Assembly (NCBI GenBank): GCA_902385515.1
Contig: CABMGC010000041.1
Span: 1-21,334, forward strand
Source of the DNA: an uncultured archaeon
Lineage (GTDB): Archaea; Micrarchaeota; Micrarchaeia; Micrarchaeales; CABMGC01
Direction of reading: 5' to 3'
Length of the DNA stretch: 21,334 nt
Position 1 is the stretch's first letter, and each line of letters opens with the position of its first letter. The notes beneath the pieces were generated by a model, which was given only the letters and a program-made list of their open reading frames with translations, was not told where the DNA came from and made no database searches. The translations under genes and the position numbers were made by a program. Positions 1 through 5,778 of the stretch are shown here, one piece after another.

Positions 1-47
1 ATCGACTTGAGCCGGTTGCGGGCTATCTCGTCGAAGAAACTAGCCAT
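1..47 (-). CDS. htpX: HtpX-like M48 zinc metalloprotease, N-terminal fragment
   Basis: Only the first 15 codons are in the window, reading MASFFDEIARNRLKS; the gene runs off the left edge. This resembles the opening of archaeal HtpX-type M48 membrane proteases, whose first residues follow a (S/F)(F/Y)DxIxxN(R/K) pattern. LemA lies 6 bp upstream on the same strand, and LemA-HtpX is a common pairing, which supports the call. The TGA stop of LemA sits inside a GTGAT ribosome-binding sequence 5 nt before this ATG, suggesting coupled translation. HtpX proteases degrade misfolded membrane proteins. The HExxH site is outside the window, so the identification rests on the short N-terminus and the neighbour. 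Confidence 0.6.
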   Translation of the reverse strand, partial: MASFFDEIARNRLKS

Positions 48-53
48 TACGTA

Positions 54-695
54 TCACTTGCCCTTCTGCTTCCTTGCAGGTTTTGCGGCCTGCGCCTTGG
101 CCGCGGGATTTTTCTTTGCATATTGATTCCCTGCCATGTCGCTGAAGTCAACTTTTACCGGCTGCTTCTCCGCCTCGCTCTCGGTCTGGAAGAACTCCGC
201 GGGCTTGAAGTTGAACGGCCCTGCGAGGACGTTTCCTGGGAACTGCTGCAGCGCGTTGTTGTAGTCGAGCACGTAGTCGTTGTAGGACGTCCTTACGAAG
301 GATATCTTGTCCTCAGTGTTCTCGAGCTCGTCCTGCAGGTTCTTGAACGTCTCCGAGGCCTTGAGGTCGGGGTAGCTCTCGGCGACCGCGAAGATGCTCT
401 TGAGAGTCTGGGTCAGCTTGTTGTCTGCCTCGGCCTTCTCCTTCACCGATCCCGTGACGATCGCGCTCCTTAGCTGCGTCACCTGCGTGAGCACGCTCTT
501 CTCGTACTTCGCGTAGCCCCGGACCGTTTCGATAAGGTTGGGTATCAGGTCGTATCTTCTCTTCAGCTGGACGTCTATCTGCGACCACGCGTTCTGCACG
601 CGGTTTCTTTTCGAGACGAAGCCGTTGAAGATGAGTACGACGGCAAGCAATACTATGAGCACTATCGCTCCCACTGCTATTAGGACGAAGTCCAT
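54..695 (-). CDS. lemA: LemA family membrane protein
   Basis: This is a 213-residue LemA-family protein. It has one N-terminal membrane segment (about residues 5-27) and then the family's hydrophilic helical domain, with the typical stretches RNRVQNAWSQIDVQLKRRYD and LIPNLIETVRGYAKYEK and the late FPGN..AG.F..KP..FF segment. The C-terminus is a Lys/Ala-rich tail of about 25 residues. LemA proteins are envelope proteins of unknown biochemical role, often next to M48 proteases; here HtpX begins 6 bp downstream. A TATA-like element on the minus strand (about 721-732) lies roughly 30 bp from the ATG, and there is no GGTGA ribosome-binding site before it, so the mRNA is probably near-leaderless. 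Confidence 0.93.
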   Translation of the reverse strand: MDFVLIAVGAIVLIVLLAVVLIFNGFVSKRNRVQNAWSQIDVQLKRRYDLIPNLIETVRGYAKYEKSVLTQVTQLRSAIVTGSVKEKAEADNKLTQTLKSIFAVAESYPDLKASETFKNLQDELENTEDKISFVRTSYNDYVLDYNNALQQFPGNVLAGPFNFKPAEFFQTESEAEKQPVKVDFSDMAGNQYAKKNPAAKAQAAKPARKQKGK

Positions 696-806
696 TCTAT
701 CGGTGATACATTACAGTCGCACTCTTAAAAACGTTTCCAAACGCTGCGCATCATGCTTTCCTTCGAATGTCCGGCGCAGGGAGGGCGACCAGATGCTTAT
801 TAATGC

Positions 807-1340
807 TTGCCATGTTATTCTTCAATTCGTGGTGATTCAACGGCAAACAACGACAGTCCGGGCGAAGGAGCGAAGTCGTCGGTACTGCTTAGGAACTATG
901 ATTACGACGTCGTAAAGGCGGTTCTGGAATCAATATCCGCCACGTCGGAGGCGATACTTCTTTCACAGTTCAAGGGAATGCTTAAGGACGACGAACTACT
1001 GCTGGCGATGAGCAAGCGCACGCTGCCCTACGTGTCTGCGCTGCAGCTTCTGACCTTTGCGCTGAAGGACAAAAGCAAGGAAAATCTTGAGAATGTCATG
1101 AGCACGATCGGCCTGGAATTCGATGAGAAGGTAACCGATGCGCTTTCAGTCAGGTACGCCCAGAACCATCTGGTTTACGTCTATGCTTTCTATTTCCTGT
1201 CCATAAACGGCAAGGAAACAAACGAAGAAAACCTGCGCGCACTCATAGAGATGCTAGGGCTTAAATTCGACAGGAAGACCCTCGAAGAGGCGCTCGGGTT
1301 CATATGCTCGAACACAAAGTGCGGCAGGATTCAGCTCTGA
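807..1340 (+). CDS. Protein with two tandem ribosomal P1/L12-like helical repeats
   Basis: I do not recognise this as a named family. The second half closely resembles the N-terminal domain of archaeal ribosomal stalk protein P1: residues 122-163 read LVYVYAFYFLSINGKETNEE and then NLRALIEMLGLKFD, compared with the family pattern MEYxYAxLxLxxxGKExxEENLxxxLExxGxxxD. Residues 73-114 (LPYVSALQLLTFALKDKSKE, then NLENVMSTIGLEFDEK) are a second, more diverged copy about 49 residues earlier. Residues 30-70 may be a third, degenerate one. The acidic hinge and C-terminal tail of P1 are absent. The start is uncertain: TTG 807 is the only standard in-frame start after the stop at 801, and a GGTGAT at 831-836 lies inside the frame. 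The 3' end overlaps the convergent metallopeptidase gene by 10 bp. Confidence 0.7.
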   Translation: MPCYSSIRGDSTANNDSPGEGAKSSVLLRNYDYDVVKAVLESISATSEAILLSQFKGMLKDDELLLAMSKRTLPYVSALQLLTFALKDKSKENLENVMSTIGLEFDEKVTDALSVRYAQNHLVYVYAFYFLSINGKETNEENLRALIEMLGLKFDRKTLEEALGFICSNTKCGRIQL

Positions 1341-1957
1341 GGAGGCTTGGGCGCAATCGAAGGTCCCAGCGCTGCGCCGTTCTTCCTTAGCCACTTCCTT
1401 TTCTCCTTGTAATCTGGCATCGCGTTTTCCACCAGCCTCCAGAAGTTTCGGGAGTGGTTCAGTTCCTTGATGTGGGCCAGCTCGTGCACGATCACGTAAT
1501 CGAGCACGTCCTCCGGGGCGAAGAGCAGCCTGAAGTTGAGGTAGATGCTGTTGGTGCCTTTCGAGTAGCTTCCCCACCTGCCTTTCTGGTCCTTAAGGCC
1601 GAGGCGGCTGAGCCCAAAGCAAAAGTGCCTGGCGTTGATGCCATCGACCTTCGCAGCCAGGTCGGGCATGACGCTCTTTGATATAGCCTTCCTCGCCAGC
1701 AGGCTTACGTGCTTGTTTTTCTGCCTGCCGTCGATTCCCTCGGCGAGCAGGATGTTTACCGTGTCGTTCTCCGTGCGCGCCCTGGAGCTTTTTCCGGCCC
1801 CGTCGCTGACGCTTATCGTGAAATTCTTTCCCATCGCCGACACTGTCTGGCCGTCGCGGATGTCTATCCTCTTCATGCCCCCTGAGTAGACGCGCCTGCG
1901 CACCGCCCTTCGCCCGATGAAGAATAACCTGAAAGGGATTTCGTAGCGCGTAGCCAT
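1331..1957 (-). CDS. YgjP-like (DUF45) zinc metallopeptidase-domain protein
   Basis: The 208-residue protein has the YgjP/WLM-type signature: KGRWGSYSKGTNSIYLNFRL, then VLDYVIVHELAHIKELNHSR with the zinc-binding HELAH (residues 158-162) and a third His at 168, followed by FW..V....PDY. The HExxH glutamate is the expected catalytic base. The family is widespread, resembles SprT/M48 peptidases, and its substrates are mostly unknown. The N-terminal half is basic and poorly conserved. The gene follows UppP by 26 bp on the same strand and is probably co-transcribed with it. A purine-rich GAGGCGA precedes the ATG. Confidence 0.85.
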   Translation of the reverse strand: MATRYEIPFRLFFIGRRAVRRRVYSGGMKRIDIRDGQTVSAMGKNFTISVSDGAGKSSRARTENDTVNILLAEGIDGRQKNKHVSLLARKAISKSVMPDLAAKVDGINARHFCFGLSRLGLKDQKGRWGSYSKGTNSIYLNFRLLFAPEDVLDYVIVHELAHIKELNHSRNFWRLVENAMPDYKEKRKWLRKNGAALGPSIAPKPPQS

Positions 1958-1983
1958 ATTGTCGCCTCTTTTTCGCCGCGCCG

Positions 1984-2883
1984 TCAGGCAACGCCAAGGC
2001 CCAGCGCCAAATAGATGACTCCTCCAGCTATCGCGATGATGCCCAGCGCGGCGGTCACATAAACTATCTTCGACTTGCCTGCTACCTTTATCAGGAAGTC
2101 TATCAGGCAGATGCTCACGATCGATGAAGTAACGATCGCGGCCACGACTCCGGTCAGGCCGATCGCCGCAAGCGATGCGGATACGTTTGAGTGCGAGACT
2201 ATGAGCGTGAGGCTGAACGCCGCGACCGCCGCGAATATTCCTACGAGGAAAGACAACCGGAACGCCTCGTCAGGTTCGACGTCCATCAGCAGAAGAGTGC
2301 TGGTCGTTATGCCCGACCTGCTGACTCCCGGCAGCGCGGCTATGCCTTGCATGGCGCCCACTATGACAAAGTCCTTCATCTTGAGGTCATCGAGTTTCCT
2401 CGCGCCCATCCTGCCTGCGTCCCGCCTTCTCCTTGAGTGCCATATGAGGACGGAGTCGAGTATCAGAACCGCGCCGATAATGAGCATAGGTATCCCGACT
2501 GCAAGGCCGGTTATGGAGTCCGCGAAAAGGTATAGTGGAGTGCCTATGACTCCTGTGACGACCGTTGCAGTCAGTACGTAGACGAAGAGCTTTCTTTTTT
2601 TTGCGTCCGGGGAGCCCAGAAGCACCTGCACAAGCGACACAAGCTCCTTCCTGAAGTATATGACCGCCGCTATGACCGAGCCTATCTCCATGAACAGCCC
2701 GAAGGTGTACGCCTGCTGGAAGTTGAGGTTGAGCAGGTAGGTGGAAACGACCAGGACCTGGGTCTTGCTGCTTATTGGCAGCCATTCGGCCACGCCCTGC
2801 ACGATGCCGAGGATGATCCCGTAGAGCACCTGCTGGGCCGCGCCGAACTGCGCGAGTACGAGGCCGAGCATCTCACCTAGCAT
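1984..2883 (-). CDS. uppP: Undecaprenyl-diphosphatase-family polyprenyl-diphosphatase (BacA/UppP)
   Basis: The 299-residue integral membrane protein has both UppP active-site motifs: the Glu-rich motif GIVQGVAEWLPISSKTQ (about residues 26-42) and PGVSRSGITTS near residue 190. It has multiple hydrophobic helices and the usual length. UppP removes a phosphate from C55-type polyprenyl diphosphate to regenerate the lipid carrier. In archaea the likely substrate is a dolichyl-type carrier used for N-glycosylation, which is inference. The start ATG at 2883 is preceded by AGTGAG with a 3-nt spacer, and a TATA box (2921-2928, minus strand) lies about 40 bp upstream. The promoter region carries three repeats shared with the promoter of the Ig-like membrane protein gene. 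Confidence 0.95.
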   Translation of the reverse strand: MLGEMLGLVLAQFGAAQQVLYGIILGIVQGVAEWLPISSKTQVLVVSTYLLNLNFQQAYTFGLFMEIGSVIAAVIYFRKELVSLVQVLLGSPDAKKRKLFVYVLTATVVTGVIGTPLYLFADSITGLAVGIPMLIIGAVLILDSVLIWHSRRRRDAGRMGARKLDDLKMKDFVIVGAMQGIAALPGVSRSGITTSTLLLMDVEPDEAFRLSFLVGIFAAVAAFSLTLIVSHSNVSASLAAIGLTGVVAAIVTSSIVSICLIDFLIKVAGKSKIVYVTAALGIIAIAGGVIYLALGLGVA

Positions 2884-2920
2884 AGACTCACTTCTTCTTG
2901 ACTAAGATGCGTCTCCACAG

Positions 2921-2928
2921 ATTTAAAC
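2921..2928 (-). promoter_or_regulatory. TATA box for uppP and the downstream metallopeptidase gene
   Basis: On the minus strand this reads GTTTAAAT, preceded by a purine-rich CGGAAAC that could serve as a BRE. Initiation about 25 bp downstream (near 2896) would leave a short leader holding the AGTGAG ribosome-binding site of uppP. Confidence 0.6.
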
Positions 2929-2941
2929 GTTTCCGTTGGCT

Positions 2942-2997
2942 GGGCTTTGCTCATAAAGCCCTTCCTGCTCATAAAGTCAGAAGGTTGCTCATAAAGT
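2942..2997. repeat. Three-copy motif array upstream of uppP (TGCTCATAAAG)
   Basis: TGCTCATAAAG occurs exactly three times, starting at 2948, 2966 and 2986 (steps of 18 and 20 bp). Copies 2 and 3 extend to TGCTCATAAAGTCA. The first copy is embedded in a perfect 7-bp inverted repeat, GGGCTTTGCTCATAAAGCCC (2942-2961). The array lies just upstream of the uppP TATA box, within the 219-bp gap 2884-3102, where I see no other gene. The same three-copy pattern with the same steps recurs at 4045-4100. A regulator-binding array is the simplest reading. Confidence 0.75.
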
Positions 2998-3102
2998 CAA
3001 GAGTCCGTTCAGCTTGCCCGTACTCTCACTTGCGTTCCGTGTATTTGTGTTTCGTCCCGATAACGAAAATGAGGAACGTGTATAAGCGTCCGCCGACATC
3101 TC

Positions 3103-3999
3103 TCACGTGTTAGCTATGCAGATGCTGGCCACCTGGTGCGTGCCACTCGGGCAGTTGTGGGTCGGCCTCTGCCCCGACCCCTCACACTGGTACGGGGTGT
3201 ATGAGCCGCTGAAATAGCACGGGACCTGGGCGTATGTCAGGGTGCCTATGTCCTGACCGTCGACCGTGGTGGGCTCGGCCACGTTGTTTGTGTCGCTGCA
3301 ATCGGGCTTCAGCGGCACGTTACCGAAATAACCGCCAGTGGCAGCCTGGATGCAGTTCCTTGTGGGGCCCAGACTCTTCAGCACGTCCTTGAGGGGGTTC
3401 CAGCCCGTATACGCCGGGTTCTGGCTGAGACCGTAGAGGTAAGAGAGCGCTAGGATCGCCACGAAGGCTGCTATGAGGAATATGATGACGCCCGCGCCAT
3501 GGCCCGCCGTGGCCGTGCCGGCGGCGCTTGCGGAGGGCTTGAGCCCGGTTGGGAAAGAAGCGGAGCCTGCGGTGGGTTGCCACTGCCCTGCGGGGTTCTG
3601 CTGGCCCTGTCCCTCCTGCTTGCGATTGTCATTAGGATTCTTTTTCACCACGATCATTATCGTGTCCTCACTCACGGCGGGAAGATGACCGGGCACGCTC
3701 GCGGAGCCATTGACTGTGAAGAGGTAGTTCCCTGGCTGCGTCGCAGGGGACACTAGGATGTTCAGCGTTGTGGTGGAGCTGGAGGAAGTCCTGGAAGGCA
3801 TGAGCCTAGCGGTAAGCCCGCCGCTCCTCCAGTCCGTGGCTGTGAGCTCCACTATGTGGGGTTCGCCCTTGAGCGTCACGAGCTGGACTGGGGCCAGCAC
3901 CGACCCGCCGGGCGAGGTCACTGCCTCGTGCATCGGCAGCCGCAGGTCGAAGTCGAACTGCGGATTTGGATTGAGCTTCTTTGCCTTTATCAACGCCAC
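3103..3999 (-). CDS. Membrane protein with N-terminal Ig-like (NEW3-like) domain and Cys-rich C-terminal domain
   Basis: The 298-residue protein is not a family I recognise. Residues about 27-118 look like an Ig-type beta-sandwich of the kind in archaeal surface proteins (SPGGSVLAPVQLVTL early, then ILVSPATQPGNYLFTVNG). A Gln/Pro/Asn-rich linker (121-165) leads to one membrane segment (169-190, GVIIFLIAAFVAILALSYLY). The C-terminal about 108 residues hold six cysteines, which suggests disulfides and an extracellular location. There is no signal peptide, and basic residues precede the membrane helix, so by charge the N-terminal domain would stay inside. The GTG start lies about 27-30 bp from a TATA box, so the mRNA is probably leaderless. 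It is monocistronic and shares its upstream motif array with uppP. Confidence 0.8.
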   Translation of the reverse strand: MALIKAKKLNPNPQFDFDLRLPMHEAVTSPGGSVLAPVQLVTLKGEPHIVELTATDWRSGGLTARLMPSRTSSSSTTTLNILVSPATQPGNYLFTVNGSASVPGHLPAVSEDTIMIVVKKNPNDNRKQEGQGQQNPAGQWQPTAGSASFPTGLKPSASAAGTATAGHGAGVIIFLIAAFVAILALSYLYGLSQNPAYTGWNPLKDVLKSLGPTRNCIQAATGGYFGNVPLKPDCSDTNNVAEPTTVDGQDIGTLTYAQVPCYFSGSYTPYQCEGSGQRPTHNCPSGTHQVASICIANT

Positions 4000-4021
4000 G
4001 CACCGATGCTATGTAGACCCA

Positions 4022-4033
4022 CATTTATTTAAT
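4022..4033 (-). promoter_or_regulatory. TATA box for the Ig-like membrane protein gene
   Basis: On the minus strand this is ATTAAATAAATG. Its centre is about 29 bp from the GTG start at 3999, which predicts transcription starting at or next to the start codon. Its position relative to the upstream repeat array matches the uppP promoter. Confidence 0.6.
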
Positions 4034-4044
4034 ATCGCGTCCAG

Positions 4045-4100
4045 TAGGCTTTGCTAAAGTATTCAAACCAGTTCATAAATTCAACATTTTGCTCAGAAAG
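4045..4100. repeat. Second, degenerate three-copy motif array, homologous to the one upstream of uppP
   Basis: Copies begin at 4053 (GCTAAAG, inside TAGGCTTTGCT), 4071 (GTTCATAAATTCA) and 4091 (GCTCAGAAAG). The steps are 18 and 20 bp, identical to the array at 2949/2967/2987, and each copy is exactly 1104 bp from its partner. Aligned at that offset, TGGGCTTTGC matches TAGGCTTTGC at 9 of 10 positions. The array lies on the upstream side of the Ig-like gene's TATA box, as in the uppP promoter. It is also within the divergent region leading to tdk, so it could act on both genes. Confidence 0.7.
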
Positions 4101-4132
4101 TGGTTTTATGCGGAGGGTTTATTAGCAAAGCC
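4047..4132. repeat. 11-bp inverted repeat GGCTTTGCTAA / TTAGCAAAGCC
   Basis: GGCTTTGCTAA (4047-4057) is matched perfectly in inverted orientation by TTAGCAAAGCC (4122-4132), with 64 bp between them. The arms flank most of the degenerate motif array in the region between the Ig-like gene and tdk. The GGCTTTGCT core also occurs upstream of uppP (2943-2951). Confidence 0.6.
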
Positions 4133-4185
4133 CGTTGGCGGCGAGAACGGGAAGATTTACTTCGCGAACCTTTGCTGACAAGTAC

Positions 4186-4195
4186 GCTTTAAATT
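4186..4195 (+). promoter_or_regulatory. TATA box for the tdk-nikR operon
   Basis: GCTTTAAATT is followed about 25-30 bp later by the expected transcription start, near 4215, and then by the ATG at 4231. This placement argues against the longer reading frame from TTG 4135, which would start upstream of the promoter. Confidence 0.5.
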
Positions 4196-4230
4196 ATGCG
4201 CACGCAATTCATACCGGACGGGTTCTTTCG

Positions 4231-4824
4231 ATGATGGATGGCAAAAGCGGAAGCATAATAGCGATTACGGGGCCGATGTTCTCGGGCAAGACGTCGAGGC
4301 TCATAGAGTTCCTCGAGCGCGAGGCGCGCTCAGGGAAGAAGATAATACTCTTCAAGCCCGACATAGACAAGAGGTACGACGAGAAGATGGTCGTCACGCA
4401 CAAGGGCATCAAGCTTCAGGCGGCGGTGATCGGCACGTCGCGCGCCGGCATTGCGCAGATCGAGAAGGACAGCGCGGGCTTCGACGTCGTGGGAATAGAC
4501 GAGGTGGAGCTTTGGGGGGAGGGCGAGTTCATGGCCAAAGCATTGGACCGGCTGGCCTTCGCGGGCAAGATAGTCTACGTCTCGATGCTCAACCGCGACC
4601 ACACCGGAGCGCCATTCAAGGGCACCGTGGAGCCGCTGGCCAGGGCCGACGCGATACACAGCCTTACTTCCATATGCTGCAAGTGCGGGGGCGAGGCCAC
4701 CTTCTCGCAGAGGGTAAGGGAAGGCAAGGAGGTGTTCGGGGACTTGATAATGGTGGGAGGCAACGACTCATACGAGCCCAGGTGCAGGGCGTGCTTCGTA
4801 AGGCAAAATAGCGGGGTCGACTGA
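4231..4824 (+). CDS. tdk: Thymidine kinase (type II)
   Basis: Type II thymidine kinase phosphorylates thymidine with ATP for dTTP salvage. The Walker A loop GPMFSGKTS lies at residues 14-22 from this start. GIDEVELWGE gives the Walker B Asp and catalytic region. The lasso region FKGTVEPLARADAIHSLTSI is followed by two CxxC pairs (CCKCGG and RCRAC) that form the zinc site. At about 197 residues it has the usual length. The frame is open further upstream to TTG 4135, but the ATG at 4231 begins close to the conserved domain and follows the TATA box at 4186-4195, so I use 4231. Its TGA stop directly abuts the ATG of the NikR gene. Confidence 0.93.
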   Translation: MMDGKSGSIIAITGPMFSGKTSRLIEFLEREARSGKKIILFKPDIDKRYDEKMVVTHKGIKLQAAVIGTSRAGIAQIEKDSAGFDVVGIDEVELWGEGEFMAKALDRLAFAGKIVYVSMLNRDHTGAPFKGTVEPLARADAIHSLTSICCKCGGEATFSQRVREGKEVFGDLIMVGGNDSYEPRCRACFVRQNSGVD

Positions 4825-5241
4825 ATGGAGATACTCAGCATCTCCATCGACAAGGACGAACTTAAGCAGCTCGAGAAGATACAGAAGCGGCTGGGTTTCA
4901 AGAGCAGGTCGAAGATGCTAAGGAGCGCGGTCACGAGCATGCTTAACGACTACGAACGATTGGATTCGCTGAAGGGGAATGTGGAGAGTGTCTTCGTGCT
5001 AACTTACGCAGAGTCCGAGAAGAACAAGGTCTCCGACGTGCTCCACAAGTTCAAGGACGCGATAAAGATCGAGATGCACCAGCACAGGCCCGGCGTATGC
5101 ATAGACGTGCTCAACATAGACGCGAGCGCGATCAAGACGAGGGAGCTTTTCGGCGTGCTGAAGAAAAACAGGTGCGTGTACTCCGTGAACTACTCGGTAG
5201 TAAGCGGGTCCGAGCGCGCCGGCCGCCTTAGCCCTGTTTGA
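4825..5241 (+). CDS. nikR: NikR-like ribbon-helix-helix metal-responsive regulator
   Basis: The 138-residue protein has a ribbon-helix-helix DNA-binding domain (residues 1-45, LSISIDKDELKQLEKIQKRL then FKSRSKMLRSAV) and an ACT-like C-terminal domain, as in NikR. The metal-site residues are recognisable: His74, His85, His87 and Cys92. His74-His85 and His85-His87 have the same spacing as E. coli His76-His87-His89, but the Cys comes one residue earlier than in NikR. It probably senses Ni(II) or a similar metal. The ATG follows the tdk stop with no gap, so the two are co-transcribed and probably translationally coupled. The 3' end overlaps the convergent Nudix gene by 14 bp. No nickel transporter is in the window. 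Confidence 0.85.
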   Translation: MEILSISIDKDELKQLEKIQKRLGFKSRSKMLRSAVTSMLNDYERLDSLKGNVESVFVLTYAESEKNKVSDVLHKFKDAIKIEMHQHRPGVCIDVLNIDASAIKTRELFGVLKKNRCVYSVNYSVVSGSERAGRLSPV

Positions 5242-5725
5242 TCACGAAAGCGTAGGTCTTCCTCCGTCCCTTTTCCACCCTTCTTTTTCCAGCGAAGACC
5301 TTGCTGTCCGAAAGCGTGCGCTTGATGTACGGGTGCAGGTTTCTGCCTATGCTTTTCAAAAACACGAATTCCGAATGCCTTCTGTCCATTTGCAGTCTTC
5401 CACCTATTGCGTCGACAACGTACACGGCGTTCATAGTCTGCGTCGTTTTATCGTCCTTGAAGACGGTCGAGTATAGGCCGACGAAGTCGCTGACTCTCGC
5501 GTTGAGGCCGGTCTCCTCCTTCACCTTGCGCAGCACGGCCCTCTCAGGTGTCTCCCCCAGCCAGACCCTGCCTCTGATGTACCAGATCTTTCCCTTTGCA
5601 GGCTCGTTGTTCCGTTTCCCGAGTAGCACGCCGTCTCGCGTCCTTATTATCGCGTTTACGTAGAATATCGGGATCGACATCCTTATTCTGGCGTACAGCT
5701 TGCCCGGAATGATCTTCTTTGCCAT
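5228..5725 (-). CDS. Nudix hydrolase, GDP-mannose mannosyl hydrolase (Gmm)-like
   Basis: A 165-residue Nudix-fold protein. The N-terminal part (IPIFYVNAIIRTRDGVLLGK then RNNEPAKGKIWYIRGRVW) strongly resembles Gmm enzymes, which hydrolyse GDP-mannose or GDP-glucose and have a modified Nudix box. Here the box is also atypical: the first Glu of the REUxEE core is Lys (RKVKEETGL), while the EE pair and both glycines remain. The C-terminal 35 residues are very basic. Hydrolysis of a sugar nucleotide is likely but not certain, because the metal site is altered. The ATG is about 25 bp from the AT-rich promoter shared with the divergent radical SAM gene, so its mRNA is probably leaderless. Confidence 0.85.
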   Translation of the reverse strand: MAKKIIPGKLYARIRMSIPIFYVNAIIRTRDGVLLGKRNNEPAKGKIWYIRGRVWLGETPERAVLRKVKEETGLNARVSDFVGLYSTVFKDDKTTQTMNAVYVVDAIGGRLQMDRRHSEFVFLKSIGRNLHPYIKRTLSDSKVFAGKRRVEKGRRKTYAFVIKQG

Positions 5726-5743
5726 GAATAGGTATGCCAGGGC

Positions 5744-5759
5744 ATAAATAAATAAATTT
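5744..5759. promoter_or_regulatory. Shared AT-rich core promoter for divergent leaderless genes
   Basis: ATAAATAAATAAATTT lies midway in the 53-bp gap between the ATG codons of the Nudix gene (5725, minus) and the radical SAM gene (5779, plus). Both starts are about 25-28 bp from the centre of the tract, the normal TATA-to-start distance in archaea, so one tract probably serves both directions. Confidence 0.55.
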
Positions 5760-5778
5760 GGGAAGCAAAACCAGAAAC

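Noticed and set aside
2942..3002. The triple TGCTCATAAAG array read as a CRISPR array
   Set aside because: The repeats are only 11-15 bp with 7-9 bp between them and three copies; no cas genes are present.
2898..3113. A 71-codon plus-strand open frame across the gap upstream of uppP
   Set aside because: Its repeats (HKALPAHKV and so on) simply translate the motif array, the composition is not protein-like, and it has no homology I can see.
4135..4230. N-terminal extension of thymidine kinase from TTG 4135
   Set aside because: It would begin upstream of the TATA box at 4186-4195, and the conserved kinase domain begins right after ATG 4231.
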